From Sesamum alatum (taxonomy: Eukaryota > Streptophyta > Magnoliopsida > Lamiales > Pedaliaceae): 64,000 nucleotides of DNA. Positions within the stretch are counted from its first letter, which is position 1. Every line of letters starts with the position of its first letter. The position numbers and the translations under genes are program-made. Location: NCBI GenBank assembly GCA_034509735.1, contig JACGWO010000012.1, forward strand, positions 4,933,367 to 4,997,366, in the 5' to 3' direction. The notes beneath the pieces were generated by a model that was not told the DNA's origin, searched no databases, and saw only the letters and a list, made by a program, of their open reading frames with translations. This document shows positions 11,728 through 21,527 of this stretch, piece by piece.

Positions 11728-12243
11728 TATAATGAAAATGAAAGATTTCCAAGTGAGACCTTATTTATTTACATACTAAAATTCAAAGGTATTTAATTTG
11801 TCTTGCCCGAAAATATATCTAACTAATAAAAATCATTGCTATTTTACGAGCTTACAATATCCCATAATTTTCATAAAATTTTATAAAAGCAAATAATATA
11901 TTTTGAAAATAAAAGATTTCCAATTGAGACCTTATTTATTTACATACTAAAATTCGAAGGTATTTAATTTGTCTTGCCCAAAATTATATCTAACTAATAA
12001 AAATTATTGCTATTTTACGAGCTTACAATATCCCATAATTTTCATAAAAAGCAAATACTATATTTTCAAAATGAATGATTTCCAAGTGAGGCCTTATTTA
12101 TTTACATACTAAAATTCGAAGGTATTTAATTTTTCTTGCCCAAAAATATATCTAACTAATAAAAATTATTGCTATTTTACGAGCTTACCATATCCCATAA
12201 TTTTCATAAAATTTTAAAAAAGCAAATCATATATTTTGCAAAC
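11728..12243. repeat. Three-copy tandem repeat, ~162-171 bp unit
   Basis: The anchor word GATTTCCAA occurs at 11744, 11915 and 12077. Each unit runs through CTTATTTATTTACATACTAA, a CTTGCCC word, CTATTTTACGAGCTTAC and ATCCCATAATTTTCATAAAA. Units are about 90% alike by eye, so this is a recent local expansion. Non-coding. Confidence 0.85.
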
Positions 12244-12849
12244 TAATCATGACTTGCATTCAACTCATCAGAGCTCAATCAAACTCGATATTATATAACC
12301 ACGTACGAAAATCTCAAAACTCGACAGATAAAAATTCCAAATTAATTTAAAAAAATATCTCACCAAACTCGTCTCGACTCGACTCTATACCTTTACGACT
12401 CTACTTGTAATATATGGAGCAAATATATTCCAACTTCTAGAGACATTAAAAGTGTCGTGACCAAAACTAATTGGCTACACTAAATTGGAGCACAAATATC
12501 ATAATAAACTATATATTAAAAATAAAAATGGATACTCCACTTTATACCAGCTAGTAATAATTGTAGGACATGCAATGAATATATGGGCCTCCAAGCATAA
12601 ATAGAATTATTCCAAAATCTAATATTAAACATTAATTATAGGGAGAGGGGAAAAAATAGCATGTCGGTGGATTAGATAACACAGAATTTGGTCACTTTTT
12701 ATCCAAACAAAAATGCTGATTCTAATTAAATATCCACCGTTCCTTTTATATTCATATAACAGTTGTTTTATTCTTCAATTTCCTTTTTTTTTTCTTTAGG
12801 CCTATTAAATATATTGTACAAATAATGTAAAACTATATTTATATATTTT
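12244..12849. other. AT-rich spacer
   Basis: No gene or clear repeat boundary seen. Confidence 0.45.
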
Positions 12850-13092
12850 GGGTAAATTACAACGAGCTCCCCTGAGCTTTGGCATAATTACAAATACTCT
12901 TTCATTGTTTGAGAAATTACAAATACCCCTTGAAATTAACGACCATCTAACAAACAATACCCTTACAACGGGTTGTCACGAGGGGATATTTGTTAGACGG
13001 CCATTAGTTTCAAAGGGTATTTTTAAATTTTTCGAACAACAGAGAGGTGTTTATAATTACGACAAATATCATAAAGTCCGTTATAATTTACA
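12850..13092. mobile_element. GGGTAAATTA-family element 3 (short form)
   Basis: It begins GGGTAAATTACAACGAGCTC and ends CGTTATAATTTACAC. At about 243 bp it is nearly all inverted arm. The left words CATAATTACAAATACTC and ATCTAACAAACAATACCC mirror TTTATAATTACGAC and GATATTTGTTAGACGG on the right. A 93-residue frame across it is not a gene. Confidence 0.65.
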
Positions 13093-13529
13093 CTTTATCA
13101 ATACTGTTATGAAGGGAAGAGGTTTATAAGACTCAAAATGGTAGTTTTGATACCACAATGCTAAATTATAATAATATAAAAAATGCCCTTTCAACTTCCC
13201 AACTCACGTTGAATTAACTACTCAATTAAGTTCTTTTAGAAAATTAATTCTATGCAATTATATGTACTAAAAAAAAAATTCATTTTGTTTAAGTTTATTG
13301 TTAATTGAAATAGATACATATTAGTATTTTTGTTGCATGTATGTATAATCATTGTTATCATAATTATAACATATATATAAAGTTTTAATTTTTAATTTAA
13401 TTTGAGTAAAATACATATTGATAATTAATGCATTAGAAAAAAGTTATCAGACAATTTTTGTATGTGAAGTAGTAAGGCAATGACAAATTTTAATATACAG
13501 AAATAGATTATGAACTTCAATAAAATAAA

Positions 13530-13974
13530 GGGTAAATTACAATCACCTTCCCTAAGTTTTGACATAATTACAAATATCTCTTCGTTTGGAAAAATACAAA
13601 TACCTCCTTGATTTTAACGTTCATCTAATAATGAGCACATTCCGTCAGATTTTCATCCAATTTTTGTAATGAACTGCCCAAAATGCCCTTTTTAAATTAT
13701 AACTTATAATTTTAAATATTTTCTAAAATATTTTTATGATTTAATATTCTCTATGGATTATTAATTTTACCCATCCTTAGAATTTTTTACATTTTCTCAA
13801 ATATTATTTTTGAAAAAAATAAAATATTTAGCAAGGATAAAGTATTACTTTTCTTATCTCCATTTAGGTACTACATATTTATTTTCATTTTGAGGTGGTA
13901 TTTGTAATTTTTCAAACAACGTGGGGATATTCGTAATTATAATAAACTTCAGGGGAGATAATTGTAATTTAACC
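13530..13974. mobile_element. GGGTAAATTA-family element 4
   Basis: It begins GGGTAAATTACAATCACCTT and ends GATAATTGTAATTTAACC. Close in length and sequence to the 6625-7064 copy, including the inner word TTTTACCCATCCTTAGAATT against TTTTACCCACTCTCAGATTT there. Non-coding. Confidence 0.7.
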
Positions 13975-14999
13975 TAAAATAAAAATATTATTAAAAATTA
14001 TGCACACAGATATTGCACGCCACAAAATCTAGGATATAATAAGAGAGAGATATAATCATCAAAATTGCAACTATTAGACTTTAGTGTATTGGAAGGAAAA
14101 GAAGGGAACCTTATGACATGGTAGTCACTTGGTTAGGCAAAACTATTCTCTGGGAATATATACTTTTTTCGTAATTAATGAAATATAAAAATTCCTTTTT
14201 ATTCGAAAAGGAAAAGACGAGAAATCGATTATCAGTGGATGCTTGAGGATTTGATCGTCAGACTGATATTTAATTTGGTGGGAGTCGAATTTTTTGAAAA
14301 ATTATAAATTGTTAATTTTAATCGAAAGTAGTGATGTTTGTGTAATTAGAATTCGAAAAATTATTTTTTTAGCTTAGATTATAATAATTAGTGAATGTTT
14401 ATTATGTCAATCATTTTGGGCCTAGTGTTAGTTGTGGTTGTTTTGTAATCATTATGAATTTATAAATGCAATAATTAACTTTGTAAAGTTACAAAATGGG
14501 ACTTTTGGCAACTTGTCTTTACAAAATTAGTTCTTTCACATTCAACTTGTAATAAATTATGAAAAATCAATCATTCCAAAATTAATATTTTTTAAATAAA
14601 TTATTTTATAGTTGATGAGACCTAATTTTGTCGATGAAGCAGAAACCCATGATCACGAGATCATGGGTCCTGTGTAGATGTACTTCAATAATCGATTGCT
14701 GGTCTACTGTATGGTTAGGTACACATATATGATATTAGTAATTGACGTATACTGATTTTCGTGATTGAAATTAATGATATAATTGTAATTATTTTATCTA
14801 AAAAATAAAATAAATTATTATGACAAAATTAATTTTAATAAATTAAAAATCTTCAAAATCAAATGTTTAAAGTTTTTCATGAATTACAAAAAATAACCCA
14901 TTTCTGCAATGTCACTCAGATTTATAATCCAATTATAATTAGATATATATCGTGCTCTAAATTAAATGAATTAAGAAAAGTTACTTTTTCTAATACACG
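13975..14999. other. AT-rich spacer with a small hairpin
   Basis: No gene seen. A perfect inverted repeat ACCCATGATC / GATCATGGGT (14645-14654 and 14659-14668) stands out from the AT-rich background. Confidence 0.5.
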
Positions 15000-15175
15000 A
15001 GTTAATTAGTGAATTAAAGCAATGATAGGAAGTACTATAATAGTCAAATCCTTGTCAAAAACAAATTGAATAAAACCACAAAAAATAGGAACTTTTACTT
15101 TTCATTAGTCAAAGTATTTCATCATAGCCAAAAAGATGATGCACAAATCATACATGTCAACTCTCACCAAATTTA

Positions 15176-15426
15176 TGAATGTTGTCGTAGCTTAATGGTT
15201 AAAGTTGAGATCTAAGGTTATGGGTTCGAATCCTATCAATACGTGGGATGATAGTCTATTTTATAGTATGTATTGTTTGTACACTGTAATAGTAATGTAT
15301 TGTTTAGAATTAATTTATATAATTATTGTTGATTAGGGTATAATGTAATTGTCTATGTTCGGTAAAATTGATAGTAATTAATTTACTTTAATTAATAATA
15401 TTCATCGCTTTCACTTAAAAAAAAAA
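15176..15426 (+). mobile_element. tRNA-derived SINE, copy 2, with 16-bp target duplication
   Basis: The A box is TAGCTTAATGG (15188-15198). The B box is a perfect GGTTCGAATCC (15223-15233). An unrelated body and an A tract follow. The 16-bp flanks 15160-15175 and 15427-15442 (ACTCTCAYCAAATTTA) differ at one base, as expected for LINE-aided insertion. The paralogous unfilled site at about 16809-16830 has a single copy of the flank and no SINE. The family is shared with 10805-11074. It has no coding capacity and would depend on a LINE for movement. Confidence 0.85.
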
Positions 15427-16117
15427 ACTCTCATCAAATTTAATTAAATTTTATGAATTACGAAAATATATAGTTTTTCTTGTTTTTAATTTGAATATAT
15501 CGATGTGGCATCCAATTACACAAATTAAAAAAATAATAGTTTCAAATCTTCTTATTTAATGTTTAATTGTGATCATATTAGTCCTATGAATGTTGATATT
15601 TAATCTACTTTTAACGGTTGCATGTTTATTGATTGATTTAGAAATATTAATGTATTAGCACAAAACCCGTGTCATTTTCAATTTAAATCGTGACTATAAT
15701 AATAAATATTCATATACTTATAAAATTGAACAAAAAATATTTACCTCTGGATATTAGTTCTAATAAAAATTATGTAAAATATAAGTTTTCTTGAATTGAA
15801 TGAGTTATCATTAATTATTTAGAAAAATATCCATACAATTCTAAATTCTTATATTCTTTTAACCGCTTTGATAATAAATTGCTTATGTTATAGTATTGTT
15901 GGTGAAGTATAGCCGCAGTTCATTTTATATATTTAATCTTCAATGAGTATCAATACTTTGATATGAACCACTTAATTGATGTCTCCTTGACTGTAGATAA
16001 AGACCATTCTAAATTTTCTTAACAACAATTTATTTTGTGCTTTATTTTATTCATCAGTAATCCTTACTTTAAGTATGTGCTCTTGACACCAACATCCAAT
16101 ATTCATAATAGTTTTTA

Positions 16118-16543
16118 GGGTAAATTACAGTTAGCTCCTCTGAGATTTGGTATAATTACAAACACTCTCTCATTGTTTGAGAAATTACAAATATCCCCTG
16201 AGGTTTGTAACCGTCTAACAAATAACTCATTTCCATCCATTTTTATGGGTAAACTGACCAAAATGCCTTGTGCACTGAATTATTTTTTATTTAATTCTTA
16301 AAATTTTTTGGACTACAATGCCCAGGGAGAGGTTTCTTAAATTTTTTACACAGAGGAGGAATAATACAATTTGCCTCGGGTGATTTTTCTATAATTTTAA
16401 TAAAAAAATTTAAGGGCAAAATGGTTAATTTCAGGCATTTGATTAAAAATTACAAACCTCAGGAGGGTATTTATAATTTTTTAAATAATGAAGAGATATT
16501 TATAATTATGCCAAACCTCAAAGAAGGTAGATGCAATTCACCT
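16118..16543. mobile_element. GGGTAAATTA-family element 5
   Basis: It begins GGGTAAATTACAGTTAGCTC and ends AGATGCAATTCACC. The inner left words TATAATTACAAACACTC and AGGTTTGTAACCGTC mirror right TTTATAATTATGCC and TTACAAACCTCAGG. Non-coding. Confidence 0.7.
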
Positions 16544-16870
16544 TAATTTTTAATCTTCTTATTTAATGTTTAATTGTGATATTAATTCTATAAATATCAA
16601 TATTTAATCTACTTTTAACAATTTTATGTTTATTGATTGATTTAAAAATATTAACTTATTACGTGTTAAATAAATAGATATTGTAATGATAGTACGAGGT
16701 GTCAAACTCTTGTCAAACATAATTTGATTAAATCAATAAAGAAAGAATTCTTTTTCAATAAACAAGAAACTTACACGTCATCATTCATATCTTAATATTC
16801 AAATAAGTCAACTCCTACCAAATTAATTTAATTTTTGTAATAAACTACAAATCATAATCATTTTAACATT

Positions 16871-17387
16871 AACTATAGAACAACAACTCCATGTAATTCA
16901 TATCCCAATTGCAAACACACCAACTGTCAAAAGCTTCAAATCAACATAATTACTTATAATCCAAATTAAATCCCACTAACTTGCCAATTTATCACATCTT
17001 AATTAATTCTCATAATCAAAAAATTCTCATATTCTCATTACCAATCCCTTTGAATTAATTATAGAAATACACACTTAAATGTATGACTTTCCAAATTCAA
17101 AAAATTATAAAAATCGAATTTCAAATCAACAGAGCCTGATATAAATTAAAATTAATATGAAAAACACTAAAATTTTCATGAAATTCTCTACTATATAGTC
17201 TATACACAATATTCTTTTTAGTATTAACAAGTAAGAAAACCTTTAATCCAAAGTTTTGGCAAAAAATTAACAAAATATAAGTATAGAAAACTAAAATATT
17301 TCCAATTAAATCAAGTAAATGGGAGTGTTGCATTTTTGCAAGAAAAGCAAAAACTAGAAAAAAAAAAAAAAAAAAAGCCAAATCTAA
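16871..17387. other. AT-rich distal upstream region of first sucrose transporter
   Basis: AT-rich sequence ending in a long A tract (17358-17376). No gene seen. Confidence 0.4.
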
Positions 17388-17603
17388 CCCCCCACCCTAC
17401 CTACCCCCCACCCCATTAATTTTAGCCTAACCCCAATTAGATTTTCTTACCTCAAATTTCAAAAAGCTGCAAAAAAATTCAATTTATTAACCCTTATGTC
17501 CACCCAAATTTCAACCTTTTCTTCTTTTACTTTTTCCTCAAATCCCATATGGATAAGGCCACCCCCACCCCCCCACCCCACCCCACCCCACCCCACCCCA
17601 CGC
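17388..17603. promoter_or_regulatory. C-rich tracts (CCCCA)n upstream of sucrose transporter
   Basis: Two C-rich blocks, 17388-17416 and 17559-17603, break an AT-rich background. The second is a run of CCCCA units. Its minus strand holds many GGGG runs one base apart, so it meets the usual pattern for a G-quadruplex, with an i-motif possible on the C strand. It ends about 24 bp before the TATA box. A regulatory role is inferred from position only. Confidence 0.5.
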
Positions 17604-17626
17604 CCTTTCTTCCCCGCCAAAACCAG

Positions 17627-17634
17627 TATAAATA
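17627..17634 (+). promoter_or_regulatory. TATA box of first sucrose transporter
   Basis: TATAAATA followed by CC, about 126 bp before the ATG at 17760. That would place the transcription start near 17660 and give a 5' leader of about 100 nt. It is the only canonical TATA box close to this start. Confidence 0.55.
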
Positions 17635-17759
17635 CCGCCATATCCCATTGCGATTTCAGTACTACTCCAACTGTCTTAAAGTCTGTACTCCGCTGCATGT
17701 AGAGAAATATACATACACAAGAGATATATATAGAAGGTGAGGTCAAGAAATCTTATCCA

Positions 17760-20660
17760 ATGGAGGTTGGGGGTGAAGTGAAAACCAATGCTCCGTCGTC
17801 CTTTCAGCTACAGCAACCGCCGCCGCCGGCGGAGCCGATGCGGAAGATCATTCTCGTGGCGGCGATAGCAGCGGGGGTGCAATTCGGGTGGGCTCTGCAG
17901 CTCTCCCTTTTGACTCCGTACGTGCAGTTGTTGGGCATACCTCACACTTGGGCGGCCTTCATTTGGCTGTGTGGCCCTATTTCTGGGTTGTTGGTCCAGC
18001 CCATAGTCGGCTACTACAGCGATAACTGTACGTCTCGGTTTGGGCGACGCCGCCCGTTCATCGCTGCCGGTGCTGGCCTTGTTGCGGTGGCTGTGTTTCT
18101 GATCGGTTTTGCTGCCGATTTGGGACATGCGGCTGGTGATACTCTCGGGAAGGGGGCGAAGCCTAGGGCTATTGCTGTTTTTGTGGTTGGGTTTTGGATT
18201 CTGGATGTCGCCAATAATATGTTGCAGGTAATTATACGTACAGAATACTTACGAAATCATGGGGAAAAAATTCTGGTATTTTGAGCTGATTAGGATAATT
18301 GGATTCTGATTTTTACCTTTTCCCCCTACTTTTATGGTGTTTTTGCAGGGGCCGTGTAGGGCGTTTTTGGCTGATTTATCCGGCGGAAATGCGAGAAAAA
18401 CGAGCACAGCGAATGCCCTGTTCTCCTTTTTCATGGCGGTCGGCAATGTTCTAGGCTACGCCGCCGGTTCATACACCCACCTATACAAAGTGTTCCCATT
18501 CTCCAAAACCAAAGCCTGCGACTTGTACTGTGCGAACCTGAAGAGCTGTTTTTTCATCTCCATAACTCTTCTTTTGACTATGACCGTACTAGCACTCACC
18601 CTTGTTCGTGAAACCGCAACTGCCGCCGTGCCGGAACAGTCCGCAGCAGTTAAGAAGGGGAAGATTCCGGTGTTTGGAGAGTTATTCGGTGCGCTCAAGG
18701 ACTTGCCCCGGACGATGTGGATTTTGCTGCTTGTGACGTGTCTGAATTGGGTTGCTTGGTTTCCTTTCCTGTTATTCGACACTGATTGGATGGGGAAGGA
18801 GGTGTACGGAGGCAACGTGGGGACAAAGCTGTACGATCAGGGAGTACGCGCAGGTGCATTGGGGTTGATGATCAATTCTATAGTGTTGGGGTTCGCTTCT
18901 CTCGGGGTGCAGGTCTTGGCGCGTAGGCCTCGCCGGGTGAAGAAATTGTGGGGTGCTGTCAATTTTTTGTTGGCAGTTTGTTTGGCCATGACTGTTTTGA
19001 TCACCAAGTTGGCGGAGCATGGCCGGCCCTCCACCGGTGCCACCAAATCCCCGCCAGTTGGTATAAAGGTTGGAGCTTTGTCCCTTTTCGGCGTCCTCGG
19101 AATTCCTCTAGCGGTGAGTTTTCTTAATCCAATGGATATTTTCAAATCATGAATTCGTTAGATACTTCACGTGTTAATTAAGTTCGTTTTAATTTTATGC
19201 GCTGAATCATTATAAAATTTGGAGTGTGAGCACAAGAAAAAAAAGTTATTATTCGTTTTGGCAAATAATTGTGTGTGGATTAGAAGAGACCTTTTGTAGA
19301 TAATGCTCAAATTTGGCATATAGCTATAGATCCCAACAAGAAAAGATTGTGTTGTTTTGGTTGTTTCTACATATTGTCAAAGCATCACATCTGTAGTTTG
19401 GCTCAATGCTTAGGCAATTAATAGTTGTGTCCGTGTTGATTTGGTTCTTATAGGCACTTGTCAATTTTTTTCGTTAGGTCACAATGTACAATAATTTGGA
19501 GTAGAAAAGAGGGAACTGCTTTTAATTTCCCTCTTTTGGATTGGGAAGACTTGGCAAGACTTCACTCCACAAAAGTATAGAACATATTGATTTTATTAAA
19601 AGAAAAAGAAGAAGAAATAGAGAGATAGATGCGCATGCAGAAATTCCATTTTGCTTTCCTTCTTGTTGGGGTGGTTGGTTGACTTTGGGAAAAAGGTGGT
19701 ATGTCCAAAGCAGAACTGGGAATGAAAGGAAGAACCAATTGTTGAATTCTTCAGATTTATTTCCATAGAAATCATCACCTTAATTCCTTTTAAATGATTG
19801 TTTATTGGTGAATAAGCTGTAGAATGCACTTTGCTTTCTGGGCCCCTCCGTTTTCATCATGTGGAGCCTTGTCTGCTGGAGGGCTCTGCTGCAATCTGGA
19901 CTTCAAGATTGGCTATTTGATTCTTCATAGTTTTATTTCCAAATCAACTTATAATCTCCTGCTCTAAAACACCACTTATTTCTCTTGTTTAGGTAACTTA
20001 CAGTATCCCATTTGCTTTGGCTTCCATATTTTCCAATGATTCTGGTTCAGGACAAGGTAAAATTAAATCTTTCTTCTTCTTTTTTTTGTAAATAAAGATT
20101 CTTTTCAGTTTATTATTCTAAGCTGATTGTGATGAATCATAACAGGTCTGTCCCTTGGAGTTCTGAATCTTGCAATAGTCATACCACAGGTAATATTTTA
20201 TTAGCATATTGGCTGCAGAGCAGTATGTTTGTCCATAACGGATCAGCAGAAATTTCTATTCTCTGTAGATTATTATGTCAGTGTGTCATGTTTGTTCATT
20301 TGACTTTTGTGTCTCCTAATCTCAAAGAAAAAAGGTGTATACAAGAATACATATTAGTATGGCATAAAGTTCCCACTTTTAACTTCCAACTGGGAAACTG
20401 CCAAAGCAAGTAACATGTCAAACAGTTGTGATCAGCCTGGACTGATTTGTATGTATCTCTGCATTGTTTGTTTCTTGCAGATGATAGTGTCTGTGCTTAG
20501 TGGGCCGTGGGACGCATTGTTTGGAGGCGGTAACTTACCAGCGTTCGTGGTGGGCGCTGTGGCAGCCGCCGTGAGTGGTATTTTATCCCTCGTCGTGCTG
20601 CCGTCACCGCCTGATGATGTTGCAGCAGCTAAGGCCATGACCGTCGGAGGATTTCACTGA
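17760..20660 (+). CDS. Sucrose/H+ symporter, type I (SUT1/SUC2-like), 5 exons
   Basis: Exons 17760-18227, 18349-19113, 19993-20056, 20146-20189 and 20481-20660 (GT-AG, in phase) give 506 residues, the usual family length. It is an MFS protein of 12 membrane helices that brings sucrose into cells with a proton across the plasma membrane. Seen: a short proline-rich N-terminus, then [15 protein letters not shown], a His at residue 62 (LGIPHTW, the conserved family His), GRRRPF at 95-100, [32 protein letters not shown] and [10 protein letters not shown]. The C-terminus [20 protein letters not shown] is complete. The loop-3 Cys pair ([13 protein letters not shown]) is present. Intron 1 (121 bp) splits the protein after residue 156 and is missing in the neighbour gene. 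Intron 2 is 879 bp. Family certain; type I assignment likely from length and short cytosolic loops. Confidence 0.95.
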
Positions 20661-21527
20661 AACGTTTACGTCGCATTTAAGTTCTCTTTCCAGGCTTGAA
20701 GTTGTTCGTATCTCGTCTTTCTGGGGATTGTAATTTTTGTTGCCCCCACGGCCATCTAGTCTTTCTTTCTGTCAGAAACTATGGCCAGATTTGTACACGC
20801 TAAGCGTGATATTGGTATGACTGTTAAGTATGGTCTTCCGGAGATGCCTAAACTAGTTTTCTATTTGAAGGTCTTGAAAATCATTTATCCAAATTCCAGA
20901 GCAATTGCATTTACATTTAGCAGTTTCTTGATTTAAATCTTTAGCATTTTTCTTTCTTCTGATATATATTTAGCATCTTTGTTCAAAGTCTTGGCATAAG
21001 ATTCAGTTCTTGAGAAGTTAAAATCATATGCTGAATCAAGCCAAGTTGCCAAAATGCACAGGCCAACAACATTGATCATGATCAGAATTGGGATATTTGC
21101 CACTTGCTCCTGATACTTTGCATCCTTGTAATTGTAATTTAGTGATCCAAAATGAAAACAAAAAGGAGTTGTTATGATCAAACATTCTAGGAATGACTAG
21201 AATTGTTTGGTGGTAGTTGATTAGTTCTGTTGAGATTTGTGATGAAAAGAGGAGAGAATCAAGGAGGCCAGTGTTTTCTTTGGACAAGCAAGAATTACGG
21301 AAGACTCATTTTCCTATTTTTCCATCCACATAAGAATTATTATATCTCTGTTGAGTTCATAATTTTTCTTGAGTTTCAATCTCCCGACCAGAAAGAATCA
21401 CGAACACACTCACATAGTAAGACAAGAACTGTCTATCTAGGTACGGAGTGTGTGTGCATTCATTGGTCGGATTAATATTCTGGGCTCGTAATAGTATCGG
21501 CAAAAGCATATTTTTGAATGAACCAAT
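20661..21527. other. Intergenic region between the two sucrose transporters
   Basis: Contains the 3' UTR of the first gene, which must end upstream of the promoter of the second. About 867 bp of moderate AT content with no coding signal. I could not identify a convincing TATA box before 21528. No transposon boundary was recognised here, unlike everywhere else in the window. Confidence 0.5.

Larger units (their letters stand above)
15000..16870. repeat. Diverged tandem segment duplication (15.0-15.66 and 16.55-16.87 kb)
   Basis: The word TCTTCTTATTTAATGTTTAA followed by a shared stretch to TGTTTATTGATTGATTTA occurs at about 15548-15640 and 16553-16642. A second shared block, starting CTTGTCAAA and reaching CAACTCNNACCAAATT, occurs at about 15052-15173 and 16709-16824. 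One copy has received a SINE (15176-15426), and an inverted-repeat element (16118-16543) sits between the copies. Non-coding. Confidence 0.55.

Noticed and set aside
11728..12243. CRISPR-like array
   Set aside because: Only three long units with no short repeat-spacer pattern, in a plant nuclear context.
17459..17746. Gly-rich and Pro-rich frames over the C-rich tract
   Set aside because: They are translations of (CCCCA)n and lie across the TATA box and leader of the transporter gene.
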